The notes beneath the pieces were generated by a model. The model did not search any database and was not told the origin of the DNA. It was given only the letters and a program-made list of their open reading frames with translations. A program made the translations under genes and the position numbers. DNA of 64,000 nucleotides, taken from assembly GCA_963930655.1 (NCBI GenBank), contig OZ005607.1:17372374-17436373 (forward strand), in the 5' to 3' direction. The stretch comes from Myrica gale. Taxonomy: Eukaryota; Streptophyta; Magnoliopsida; Fagales; Myricaceae. Within the stretch, counting starts at the first letter, position 1, and every line of letters starts with the position of its first letter. Positions 43,285-55,900 of this stretch are shown in pieces.

Positions 43285-46040
43285 TGTCACGCCCCGAACG
43301 CTAGCTAAACGAGGCTAATGACAGCCGCGAGCATTCCCAACAAGGAACGCTTAAGCGTACTCACTAAACTTCTTGCAGCGGAATATATATATAACTCCTT
43401 CAGAGGATTCTTGTAGCGGAATATCATAATGCCTCCATATTTAAAAGAAGCCTTAGTCGCTAGCTCTTAACACATATACGAACATTAGAACATGATTCCC
43501 ATCGATAACTTAAAGTAGTAATAACATGGTCTCGTAATATCAACCAGTTGAAAACCTTAACCTACTAAGCCGAATAACCCATGACCACCACACCCAAAGG
43601 CTCATGCCTGCTCTTACAAAAATTATCTAAACCATTACTAAAGTAAGCAAAAAGGAAGAGACATTTTCGCCAATCCTTCTCCTAGGGTTCAAGGTCCCCC
43701 CTCTCAAGTTTCCTCTCCTGAAACATTATCTGGAATGATACAATTTAAAACTGTGAGTCGAAAGACTCAGTAAGTAGTTAAAGCTAAAACATGGATTTGA
43801 AATCATGGTTTGGAAGCATGAACTTGAAACCGAAAGCATGCACTTGAACTTAAATGCATACGCATGTGGACATAAGGTAATTCATGCATGATCATTAATT
43901 GTAATGCACGTGTATGCTTCATGTTTGGATATGCACATGCACTTTCTCTTGAAATCGACACTTATTCTTGTAAACTTTTGCTTTTGGAAAATCATTCCAA
44001 TTATTAACTGATGGGCTACTTGCCCACTATTTACCCCTGACATCAGGGTTGTGCGTTCCCGTTGGAACTATCTCCTATTTCCCTTGGGGACCCTACATAT
44101 GGTCGAGCTAGCACACCTTATCGCATTCGTCCTTCAGTGGCTAGACACGATCCTCGGAGGTTCACACCTTCTTGCAAGCATCCTTCAGTGTGATTGCACA
44201 ACCTCCTGGGCTACCCATCCTTCTTGCAAGCATCCTTCGGTATGGGTGCCCTAGGTGACATCCATCATTCACGTAAACGTCCTTCGGTATGGATGCACCT
44301 TCTTGACTTGGTACGGTACCGACCGACTTGGGTTCATTAACTAACTTGTCATAAAACTTGTCATAAAGTAGCATAAAAATGATACTTTCATTTGCATAAA
44401 ATTTCTCTTTCTTTCTCATGAGAAAAATGAATGCAAATGATCATGATGTATTCATGTCGTGCTTGATATATCATGCTCGGTATGCTTATTCATAAACAGT
44501 TTTCATGTTGTGTATCATTCCAGTTTTTTGAAAAGCGTAAGTTTCTACTTACAATTTTCACTTACCTCTGTTCCCTTGAGCGCTTAACTGCATTTTGCCT
44601 ACAATTGGGTCATACTTGTGTTATTCAAGGGTTCACTAGACGTATGGAGTAAACATTCAATAACTCATACTTCGTCATACAAAAACATCAATAGTCTTGA
44701 CCTCTAGTTGGTCATCTTACACCACAAGGCATTTTCTTAAGTGAAAAACCTAGTAGGGTCTCCTAATATGTCAATAGGAAACTTAGAAACTTAGGAAAAA
44801 TTTCGTGAAATCCAAAGAAGCCGCTCGAGCGCCGGTCGAGCGCTCGTCGAGCGTTAAGCCTCTGTATAAAAATGTTAAGGGACGCTCGAGCGCTGGTCGA
44901 GCGTCGGTCGAGCGTAAACTTACTGCACGAATAATTATTGAAGGGTGCTCGAGCGCCTGTCTAGCGCCTGTCTATATTTCAGACACCAAACACACATAAT
45001 ACATCCAACACACACGAAATTTTGCCCCAAATGCTCTCCTCATATAACCTCATTTCCAGACTTCTATTTTACACATATAACTCAAAACTTCCAACCAAAA
45101 CCATGATCTCATCCTACAACCAAAAGCCATTGCATCTATTCCACTTCTTTTGATCCTATTATCAAACACCTAGTATGCAAGTTAGTTTTTCTCTTGTACA
45201 TAAATCTCCAGATCTGGCCACATTGCCATGGTTTCCTATACAACCCATAATACTCTTTAAAGCTTGCTAGATCTACACTATCTTTAAGAAAAGCATGTAT
45301 AGATCTACATTATACTCTCATGAACACAAGGAGAAACAACCTAGACAAACTATCATCACAACAACAACCAACCATCAAAAATGAAAACAAGAAGAGGGTG
45401 AGAGAGAGATGGCTTGGCCGGCCAACTACTCACCTTTTCTCTCTTCTCCTTCTGTCTTCTTCTTTCTTTCTTCTTCTTCTTCTTCTTCTTCCTTCTTCTT
45501 CTTCGGTGGGGGCTAGGGCATGTTTTGATTTTGGGGGAGGGGGGAGCAGCTTATACGGGAAGGGGTTGGGGGAAAGGGAAAAGGCAAAAATGCCCTTTCC
45601 CCCCTTACTTCCCTTTTTAACCCTCAACTTTCCCCCTACTTCCTTTTGTGCCCCTAAAGAACATCTATTTTACTTTTCCTGTCACTCCACAATTCTAACC
45701 TTAATATATCTCCTCATTTCTTGTTCCAAAGGTCCACATATTGTCACACATAATTCAAAATCAGTAAATTCCTCCAATTATTGTAACTCAAGGACATATT
45801 CAATTAATAAAACACTTCAAGCTAAAAATCTCAACTGCTCAATTTAACAAGGACAATCAATATAACATTTAAACTTCTAGCTTAAAACTCATAAAATGCT
45901 AGGAAGAAATTTCATCTAGACATAACTTTAGATAAATAAAATCATTCATACATTTCTCCATAATACCCTCTTAATTAAAGTAATACATACTTAAAATCTC
46001 ATAAGCAATAAATTGATAGACTTAAATTCGGGGTCTCACA
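43285..46040. mobile_element. Solo LTR, Gypsy-type family A, 2756 bp
   Basis: Begins TGTCACGCCCCGAACG, ends GGGGTCTCACA, and is flanked by perfect 5-bp duplications ACTAA (43280-43284 and 46041-46045), so it is an LTR left by recombination between two LTRs. It is collinear with 25258-28631. Inside are an array of ctcgagcg/gtcgagcg motifs (about 44821-44970), a (CTT)n run at about 45470-45505 and a GC-rich stretch with overlapping frames (45320-45847 and others) that are not genes. Confidence 0.93.
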
Positions 46041-46048
46041 ACTAACTT

Positions 46049-46901
46049 CAGGGAAAAGATTCGGTCCAAAGAGAAACAATTCAAAGATGTTGAAAGGAGT
46101 GGCTGAGATTTGTTTTGATAAATCTAAAGGGTACAGACATGACACGTAATTTAATGAATGATAGCAGCTTCCTATCGGTTTGGCCCAGCGTAATTCAGCG
46201 GCTCAGCCGGCTCAAAATTTTTTTTTCTTCAGTTTTTTTGTTTCTTAAATGTCTCTTCTTCCGAAGCCATTTTCTTCTTCCCCAATTTTTTCCTGTCATT
46301 TTTTCCTCTTTGTTGCTGGTCCTTTCCTGGCAGAACTGAGCTCCTCTCCCGCAAAACGTGAGGTACTGGATTTATGGAAGAAACAATGCTTTTTTTATCT
46401 GAGCTTCCAATGAGTTCCTCTTCCGAATCTTCATCCTCTTCCTCCCAATACCAGAAGTCTGAAGAATCTTCGGATAAGAAGCTGCAATCACCGGAAAAAA
46501 GAATCGCTGTTTTATTTTTTGGCATTTCAAAAGGATAATGGGATGAAAGAGTTCTACACGGAAGTGCTGAAAAGGGGTCTAAGTTGACGTGCTTTTTCTA
46601 GATGTTGCCAATTTTTTTTAATAACTTAGATCTTGCCATTTCATTCTGTCTTGTAAAGAGGAAAAAAATTGGAGAGCAGGAGAACAAGGAAAGGGATTAG
46701 TTTGGGGGAGAAGAAGAGGCATTTAAGAAAAAAAATTGAGCCTGCGAACCGCGGAATTACGCTGGGCCCAACCGATAGGAAGTTGCTCTCATTCATTAAA
46801 TTACGTGGCATGTCCGTATCCTTTAGATTTGGCAAAACAAATCTCAGTCACTCCTTTTAACATCTTTGAATCGTTTCTCTTTAGACCGAATATTTTCCCT
46901 G
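46049..46901. mobile_element. Inverted-repeat DNA element with long arms
   Basis: Arms of about 190 bp (46049-46240 and 46710-46901) match in inverted orientation, each starting CAGGGAAAA and sharing gagaaac(a/g)attcaaagatgtt, cacgtaatttaatgaatga and cttcctatcggtt. The interior (46241-46709) holds an acidic minus-strand frame (46525-46229) with no family match, possibly captured. Flanking octamers or nonamers do not match, so the superfamily is unsettled (Mutator-like is my first guess). The solo LTR landed just outside its left end. Confidence 0.75.
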
Positions 46902-47539
46902 CATCAAGATGCAGCTCAAACATTGAGTTCAACATCGATTATTGTCCTGAGACAATTTCATTTTCCAATTGTCCAATATCATTTTTTGTCTTTTCCGATC
47001 TATCCCTAAATTTTGAAATAATATATAGACCTGTAATTGGAAAAATAACTACAAACCAAGAATGTTGTGGTTTGAACTTGACCAAGATCAAACGAACAAC
47101 TTGATCTCATTATTTTCATCTTTCCTCGTAATTGTAAGTTCCATGAGCAGTTCGAAATGATGTCCTCTGAACCTGTGTATGCTTGTCTGGTAGCCTCGGT
47201 GAGTTCCCTTTCTAGTGTTGGCTGAGACTAGACTCGGTTGTCTAGTTCCATCATGAGGCGATTTTCTTTGTGAAAATTTGTCACAGTGAAACAAGCCTTC
47301 TGTGCTCATCCTAAGCCGTCTAACACTGTCTAGCATGCCTTTGGCACCTCCAGATGCTGTCAGCCACTTAGGACAGCTTCCCCATGCGTCATAAAGCTCT
47401 GTCAGTCACAATGCATACTTGTCAGGCCCCTTCATGCGCCCCTAACATACTCGCGATCTCCTGAATACGAATGCAAGATATCCTCAAAGATATTACAAGA
47501 AACTGTAAGCATAGAATTAATGCCTCATAAGATATGTAC
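46902..47539. other. Spacer and start of duplicated segment B
   Basis: 46902-47077 unassigned. From about 47078 the sequence resembles 34930/35122 and, from about 47450, 35938 onward. No gene. Confidence 0.45.
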
Positions 47540-47628
47540 CACTCAAATTCCCAACAATGCGACGGGCACAATCTCCAGATGGAAAGCATTCGATTTAATG
47601 ATGCTATGACAGGAAGACCAGCACCAAC
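47540..47628 (-). pseudogene. Homoserine dehydrogenase fragment, copy B
   Basis: Exon 47628-47540 follows a GCTAG acceptor and ends AGTG/GTACAT. It starts VGAGLPVIASLNRMLS. One extra base then shifts the frame; in the shifted frame it continues SGDCARRIVGNLS, the expected sequence leading to the SGT motif. It keeps the 38 nt that copy A lost but lacks copy A's following exon. Part of a segment (about 47450-48185) collinear with 35938-36660. Confidence 0.72.
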
Positions 47629-49253
47629 CTAGCAATAATTTGAAATCAAGTCAAAGGATATTTCTTAAGCCATTTCGCTGCAGATATCTCCTCATGCTGA
47701 GTAGGAAAAACCAGAACTTGATGTCACAATTTACTTAGCAAAACCAATAAGCAGGCAATAGTGGATCTAACACCTACTACACTATCAATGATAAACAGTC
47801 CTATTTTATGACTAGCATAGACATTGAGCAAATCAATGAATCAAGCATATGTCCATCGTATTGAAGAATCTTAGTGAATTACCAGACTCTTATAGGAAAA
47901 AGTATAAAAGAACTGGAAGTTTGTATGATTAAAGCAAAAGGTAAGTAGGTGGAAACAAATTGCAGTCCCTGAAATCATAATTTTCAATCCTTTCAGACGA
48001 AAGGACTAATAAACTAAAATTATGGGATGATGTTGTACCAAAACTGAAACTCAAAAAAGTAGCAAAGACAAAGAAATCAGAGAAAAAATTCTCTAAAAAT
48101 TAAAAAACAAATCATGTGTCCTGCATAACTACTGTCGCAGCATAGGAGTAGCTCTTAAGATACCATACTCAGACGGGAATCATGGTAGATGGGCTCACGT
48201 GTTTTTTTGGTAGTTATAGGCCGTTGACCACTCCGGCTAGCAGCTCCTGTAAAACGGGTTCTTTTGCTTCTATTTTGTGATCTTGAATATATGTTTGTAG
48301 ACAGCGATGTTTGATGTTATAGTACTACATGTGAGTTTTGTAAAAGATAATCAAGTGTAATGTATGTTGTCATGCGAAGATAGTAATATATATTGCCCAG
48401 TGTTTAAAATCTTACTTGCAGACTTGCAATAACACCCCCTACCAGAAAGAATTGTGCGATTAGGCCAATGGTGATTTACGTGTAATTTTTGAAACTGCCA
48501 CGCATTTAACTTCACGTGTGTCATGTGTTTACAGCAGTTTGGAATCGTTTTTTCTGCAAAGTTGCTATGATGGATGCGTTGAAAGTCCTACACAACCGGT
48601 GATGAAGGAAGTCGCACGTCGGCTACCAACGTACGTTTGGAGAGGAATAGGTAGTAGTGGGAGATACTGAAGACTTTGTTGTGTGGAGAAGAGTTTCTCG
48701 TGGATCGTTAGTACAGGTGAGTGTGGCCAGTCATTCGAATCTTTGTTTGAGTTTTGGGTACCCAATCGGGTAAATGCTGCATATGGGTTAGGAATTTGGG
48801 GCATAGTAGGGGATGGGCAGGAAGTTGGTTGGATCCGATCTGATCTTGCACCATTTTGCTATTAATCAACTACTCTAGGTTTTTTAGAATATTTCGCAGT
48901 TCATGCATTTTTTTCAGTTACCAGATGTGAATGCATTAGCTAGGGTTATCGTTTAAAAGAATGACAATGTTGCATTTGAATGGAATAATATTTCATAGTC
49001 AATCGATAATTTTGATATAATACTTAGATGACATCAACTTTAACTTGCTTAAAATTGGATGATTATTAATGTTATTGTAACTATATGCGTATATCTAAAT
49101 ACAATGATTATATATTATTATTACAGTCTGGTGGCCTGCACCACATAGCTCACAGAAATTTCACACACACGATTGCACTAATCCGAAGAGTGTTAATAGA
49201 ACCATTGGGAGTAAGCATGGTGTACTAGCTTAACATGTCTCACCCTTTATCCC
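47629..49253. other. End of duplicated segment B, then unassigned sequence
   Basis: Homology to the 36-kb region ends near 48185. 48190-49250 lies in front of the Harbinger transposase and may belong to that element. The frames 48683-48865 and 48804-48565 overlap and match nothing. Confidence 0.4.
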
Positions 49254-50760
49254 TTGAGGGGGACACATGGTGGGAAGAGGAGTTTTAGTTTTATGTGGTA
49301 CTCATTGGAAGAATCTCGGCTAATCATTCCGCTGATACCTCAACGCACGTCTATCCTAATCGGTTCAATGTATGTTGAGGTTCAGTTATTTAGCCACGAT
49401 AGGACATTCTACGAATTAATTAGGACGAAGAAGGCAACCTTTATAGAATTATGTTTAGAGTTGCGACGACAAAAATATCTCGATGACTCGAGGGATGTAC
49501 GAGCATAAGAGGCGTTAGTGATGTTTCTATTGATTGTAGGACACAAGCAAGGAATGAAACTGATTGCAGATCGTTTCCAACACTCCTTGAAGACAGTGTA
49601 CCACCATTTCAAGCGGGTCATGTAGGGGCTTTGTCGACTGGGTTAGCAAATTATAAAGCCTCGAGAGGAGACAGAGACGCATCCTCTGGCAAAGAGGTTC
49701 TACAAATCGGGATGTCAGACTGGTTGAGGAAGAATGTAAGAGAAGAGTAATGTATTTTTTTTTCGCTCCGCCAGGTGGCACACACATGGCATCTAAGTTT
49801 TAAATAAACAGGTGTCGACTTTTAATTGATTGTGACGTGACTTTAAAATTTGAGTGTTAAGGAGATTGACGAAGAATGGACGAAGGGCCCTCTTTTAGAA
49901 AGAATGTCATAAACTCACTTCAGGGAGGCAATCTTTCAAAATTTTACCAAAGGAGCCTAATTGTAACATTCTGTTACGTGAAAGGTTGTAGGTGCAATTA
50001 TGCCTAAAATAAAAAAGATACAGGACGCAAGATTTTTACATTGACCAGAATGAATAACAAGGATATATTTAATTTAATTATAGGAAATGATTTTTCATTT
50101 TTATGAATTGCGAAGTTGGAAAAAAAAAACAAGAGCGGATCGTGCAAACATTTGTAACACATGCGGGCACAGTTCAGGCGTTTTGATATGTCAGGAATTT
50201 TTCTTAGGAAGGGCTGAATATTTTAATGATTTGTTTTTTATTTTTAAATAATAATAATAATAATTGTATATGTGCAATTGATGACACACACGTGAGAGCA
50301 TGGGTTTACAAGGAAATTCAACCAGCCTACCCTAACTGAAAGTGTGTATTGGCACAAAACGTTTTGTATGCATGTAATTTCGACATGTTGTACACCTTTG
50401 TTTACAGTGCGTGGGAAGAATCGGCGCATTACACCCGCATTAATTTTATGTACACTATCAGCAAACCAGAGTACAAATTTCCTATCCAGGTGTTTGGAAA
50501 GAAATCTATAGTATTTTCCTACATACAAAGTACTAGATGAGAGTGACAGTCTTCCAACTATGTTGCATTGGTGTCCAAGATACTTCTATATTCTGGATTC
50601 AAGCTACTTGTGTTTAGACAGATTTGTCACCTCCTACCAAGGGCAACATTATCATTTAAGTACAATCCAATCCGATCCAACAGTTTTGATGAGGATGACC
50701 AAATATATATGTTGCGCAGGCAACATTTGGCACAACCTAAAACTCGTATGCTCTAATTGG
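49254..50760 (+). pseudogene. PIF/Harbinger transposase (HARBI1-like), degenerate
   Basis: First block 49400-49740: ELCLELRRQKYLDDSRDVRA, then MFLLIVGHKQGMKLIADRFQ and HSLKTVYHHFKRVM, the helix-turn-helix N-terminus of Harbinger nucleases. Second block from about 50268: CAIDDTHVRAW (first catalytic Asp), QNVLYACNFDMLYTFVYSAW, EESAHYTRI, then ILDSSYLCLDRFVTSYQGQH YHL (second Asp in LDS). About 500 bp of unrelated AT-rich DNA (49750-50255) separates the blocks. Numerous stops and frameshifts make it a dead transposase. The third acidic residue and terminal repeats were not found. Confidence 0.85.
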
Positions 50761-52255
50761 CAGCTACATGAGTGTTTTTTATAAACTCCAATAATAATTA
50801 AATATCTTTAAAACTTTTCACAAATTTTTACATTAAAATCTATACAACTTTAATCTATATAAATATTCACAATTCTATCAAAACTCTTAAAAATCTTACA
50901 ATTTTTTACAAAACTAACATAGCGAGCGAGCATCATCCTGTCTTGACTCTTAGGGTCTGTTTGTTTGTTTGTAAAATAAATTACAGAATTTGTTTTACTT
51001 GTTTTATGGTATTTAGCAAGCACCTAGAAATGAATTCAAAGTAAAAAAAATTCAAGTCAACTGTAGGGTCTGGTCCGTATGTTTGCTTGTAAAACAATTT
51101 GTTTTACTTGTTTTCAAGTATTTGGCAAGTATCGGAAAATGAGGTCAAAGTAAAAATATTTCAAATTAACTGTAAAAGCTATATTATTTTTCAGAAAACA
51201 AACTGCTCAAATTTTCCGTAAACCAAAATATTTTTTGGGGAACATATACGTCTCATATCTATAGGCAAAAATCAGCAAGTCTCCCTTAAGTTCTAAAATA
51301 TTGTATTTCGCCCCATATGTTTCAAAAAAAAACAATTCTTGCCCTCTGTTTGATTTGTCTGTTAAACCACATGCAACATGACCGAAATGCACATCCAAGA
51401 TAAAATTATTAAAAATAATATATAAATAAAAAGTAATATCTTTTAAATAAAAATTGAATTTGAAGGTTGTATATGATAGTTTATATTCTTCTCTTTCTAT
51501 GACGTGGACACTTCTTCGTTGGTTGGCAAACAACAATTAAATTGCGGGACTAATTTTTATCGCGTGTAAAGGATGTTCACGTTGAAATCAATACCTTAGG
51601 GACTAAAATAATAAAATTTTGAAAAACTTTTTATGCCACGCCGAAGCCTACGATTGGCCCTGAGATGACATTTAAAATTCACGTGCGCAACATTCCATCT
51701 GTTGGCTAACGACAATTGGATGTAGAATCGATTTGTCACAAAAACTTACCTCGGGGACCCGATGGTTAAAATCGATACCTCAAGGACTAAAATGTCAAAG
51801 TGTAACCACAGGGATCTATACGGTAATTAAATCTTTTATGTAAATACGTAAATCATTAAGCGTGTCAAATATCAACAAAATATTTTCTTAATAATATTTT
51901 AAAAGAATGACCAAACACTAAAAAGGAAATTTATTTTCTTAAAAATGTTTCAATTAAAAATTTTTAACGTAAAATAATAGTTTTATATGTAAACAAAAGG
52001 ACCTAAGTAACCGGTGAATGTGATCCAAACTAAACCTTGAATCCAATGTTAGAGACACTCCCGTAAATAGAGTGGTGGCTGCAAAATGGAATCTGGATGA
52101 AGGCATTTTCCTTTTGGCTCAGATTGATCCAGGTTAAACCTCTCGATGTATCTCTGGTTGAACTGTTTAGGGCTTGACCCTGTGCCTTGTTTATATATAT
52201 ATCAATACAACCTCACTTATTACTATTGATTTTGCATCCTAAACTATCATGTTCG
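50761..52255. mobile_element. Probable MITE (about 50951-52005) in AT-rich DNA
   Basis: agggtctgtttgtttgtttg at 50951 and cctttt-gtttacatataaaa read inward from 52005 look like terminal inverted repeats. A duplicated block (gtaaaa then ttgttttacttgtttt) lies at about 50975 and 51090. Interior phrases such as cctcggggaccc suggest nested smaller elements. Boundaries and type are uncertain. Confidence 0.4.
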
Positions 52256-52525
52256 AGATATTGCACTCATAAACTTCTAATCTCTAGCACATTGCACATT
52301 CGGTCTATTTTTCGGTCAAATTAAACAGAAATTGACTTTTTTCAACAAAATAAATAAATAAATTATACCCTTAAATGTAACCTTTATTTTACTTTTTTTA
52401 GAGCATAATCGATATTTCGAAGTAAAAAAAAAAAAACTCAATTTCGTTCAATTTGACGAAAAAAATAAATAGAATGTGCAATGCACCGGAGATGGATAGT
52501 TTGTGGGTGTAATATCTAGGCTACA
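52256..52525. repeat. Foldback repeat downstream of the CCR-like gene
   Basis: 52256-52345 and 52430-52520 pair as an imperfect inverted repeat (landmarks gcacattgcacattc, ggtcaaatt, gaaattga(c/g)tttttt). About 450 bp beyond the stop of the CCR-like gene; possibly a MITE. Confidence 0.6.
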
Positions 52526-52942
52526 AAAAGGTGAAAAATGTATTTCCCCAACCCCACAAAAAAAATAGAGAGAAAATAATGACGAACAGATCGGTATGCT
52601 ACAAGTGACACAATTGAGGAAAACATAAAAGAACATACTGATGATACATTCACCAACTACAAGTACAAAGTTCTGCTGAAAACCCACAAATCACATTTCT
52701 ACATCATCATTCTCCAATTCATGTCAAAGTAACATTACTGAACTTCTTGCAGTTTTGAAAGGGATACTCTCATAGAGAGATTTAGTATTCCTTTTTCTGG
52801 GACCAGAGTTTGGGACTCAAATTACTTCTCCAGCACATGGATAACGGCGTTCTATAGAATCATACCATAACAAGCTGGAGATTTCCACAACCAAAATACC
52901 AATCAAAACAAGGTTGCAGGCAACACACGCCACCAGCAGTTA

Positions 52943-52948
52943 TTTATT
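52943..52948 (-). terminator. Poly(A) signal of the CCR-like gene
   Basis: AATAAA on the minus strand, 28 nt after the stop codon. The same motif is kept in the exon-6 relic near 60440. Confidence 0.55.
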
Positions 52949-52976
52949 ACAAAAAGCTGTAGGCTACTAACAATGC

Positions 52977-55900
52977 TTAAAAGCTGATGAAGTTCTTTTC
53001 CTTCAAGCTTTCGACAGTCTCCTTGAGACTCATCTCTAGAGGAATGTATTCAATACCCAAGGTTTTTGTCCTCTCCTTGGACACCTGATATGTTGGCACA
53101 AATGGCTTATCATCTGCACACCTGTTAAGATTTTTGGGCCAAAGAAAAATAAGATGGAAATGTTTATGTCGAGAAACTATGACAAAGAAACGAACTCGAT
53201 GAGAAAGAAATGATGAATAAACGAAATGAGGAGATCTCAATTCAGGCACAACTAAACCCAATTAGTCAGTCCTGATACGAGATAATACAACAGAATATTT
53301 TGCTCCAACAAGGAAGACAGAATACAAAACTTAGCCACCCAAAGGAACCAAAAAAAAAAACTACCTATTACCATATGTGAAATCGTAGAACCGTGCCATA
53401 CAGAAAGGAATATGCAATAGGAGTGACTATTGCTAATGGCCAGTATCACCTAAACATTGCAATTTGAAAATAGATGGAAATAAGCACTTACTTATCTGGA
53501 AGTTGTAAAGAGGGATAAAGCTCACGTAAAATCCTCACAATTTCAGAATAGTGTGCAACTCTCTCAACCAAACAATATCTTCCACTAGCTGAAGGCATTT
53601 CATATGCTTGAATATGTGCATTGGCAACATCTTTGACATTAACCCATCCGAATGATAGATTGGGAAACATCTGTGCTCCTGCATCAAATAAAGAAGAAAA
53701 TTTAAGAAGCAATAAAGAAGTAAACTGAGAGTGAGAATTCCTGGCAATGGATGGTTAAGCATATCACGAGACAATAAGCACCTCTAGAAAGTAGGATAAA
53801 GTCCCTCAAACAGACACATGCACGTACAAATTGTAGTATTGGTGCAAAGGAGGAAGTGGACATAAAAGGATAGCATCAACCTGATTGGTTAATATCCTAT
53901 TTCACAAGAAAAAGAAAACAAAACACATTGATTTACAAGGTTAACCTTAAGTGGGTTATTCCTATAAAGCTCTCATTACCATTCGAAATTTCTGTTCCCA
54001 AACCTAAAAAGATGCGGGTAAAAATATCTACTTATGGAGAGAATTTAGAAACCAAAACTTATATAGATAACGATAAGATAGTATAAATACCATTCGCTAA
54101 GTTTGAAATTACAGCAGCACTTGTATTTAGTGTGGGCTGCAAGAGAGGACCAATCACCATTGCTGGGTTAATTGCAACCATGTCAAGACCCTCGTCTTTT
54201 GAAAACTTCCAGGCAGCTTCTTCAGCCAATGTCTTTGAAACCACATACCATTGCTGGAGAAACATTAAACATAAGACACAGACACACTAATGAACCAATG
54301 ACAACAAAATCGTTGGAAGTAGCAGAATTCCCCTTTTCATGAGTGATCAAAGAAGGCCATCGACTTGAACACATCGGTGATGGATGAGCATAACAGAGAT
54401 TACTTGTACAGATATTAATCTTAAAAATTATCTATTGCTTTATTGGAAATTTGGAAATTAGCCACATTGTTCAATGAGTTAAAGTTGTAGGGTGATGATG
54501 CATGAAGGATCTCCTAAATAACAGAGCACCAGTCATGATCACTTGGACTAACATGGAAATCTTAAAGTGCACTAAATCATTAAGGGCAAAATCATTCAAG
54601 CACTGACGTCGGAGCAGGAGCAATGCAGCGTATCTTCAGGCTCAAATATTTAGGGAGTGAGCTCATGCAGGTGGAAGGGAAAAAAAACTTCTATACCTGC
54701 TTTCAAAACTATCTCCATACTACTTACATTTGTAAACCAGTGTTCCATCGTTGCTTTCAAAACTATCCAGAAAAATATTTTCTCAAGATTATAGAAGATC
54801 AAGAGAAAAAGCAAGACCTGTAATTAATCGATCCAGACCTAAAGGAAACCATTCGAGTTCAATAAAAAACTGTCTTTAACATATGAGATGGCTATTATTC
54901 AATGTTGCATTTGATGCTCTTATCCCTGTGCAAAATTGATGCAATCACGAAAAATTAAAAGACCATATGGGTGGGTTTGTGACACGATGGTTAATGTCAT
55001 TGACCTCACCCCTTCAGAACATGATGGTATACTTCACTCCAGCAAAAGGACAAATTGCATAGTTACGCTGTATAGAGGAAATAACCAGTAGATTAATATC
55101 TAGCAAGCACTGAGAGCTTGACAAGATCCCATTGTTTGTTCTTCCACTTGTTGGATGTATAACTCATCTCGACTAGCACACGAAGTTACAAACTAAATCG
55201 CCATTACTATGCTCCCTCAATACAAAATTGTGTTCATTGTCTTCAAGATAAAAAGATAAAAGCAAATGGTAGAGAAGTATTGACTTCTCAAATAGAATAA
55301 AGGATTAATTGGGAAAGCATTCCCAAAATTTTCAATTAACGTTTCAAAGTGAACAATTGTTTTGAGAACTCCACATAAAATAAGGGACAAACTTAATTTG
55401 AGTTGGATGGAATTATATAGGGGCAACCGAGCAACGAATCTAAGAACAGTTTAAGTATGCATTGGAATAACTGAAATATGTAGCACAATCTTTACTTTCA
55501 GAAGAGCATGAAACAAAAAGCCCTACCTTAATTGCCATGCAAATCTCAGGATCAGAAAACCAAGTCTCATCAACAACTACATCAGGAGTTCGAGGTCGTC
55601 CATTATATGCAACCGCAGCTATAGAGGATGTCAAAACTACCCTTTTTACAGATGGAGACTTTGCACATGATTTAAGGACGTTAAGTGTACCCTTCACTGC
55701 AGGATCAAGTAGTTCTGCCTGAACGATTAAGGCAAATCAAGTTAGATCACTAGGAATAAAGCAGCAGAAGATACCATTAGCGAAGACAACAAAGTCATTT
55801 GGGTGTTTATAGACAACATTTCATATGATTTGTAGTATCAAGTTCAGAAATAAGAACAGCATTTTCATACGATCTCGTGTTTCTTAAAAAGGAAACATCA

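Noticed and set aside
45320..45847. 175-codon serine/leucine-rich ORF
   Set aside because: Contains a (CTT)n microsatellite and lies wholly inside the solo LTR.
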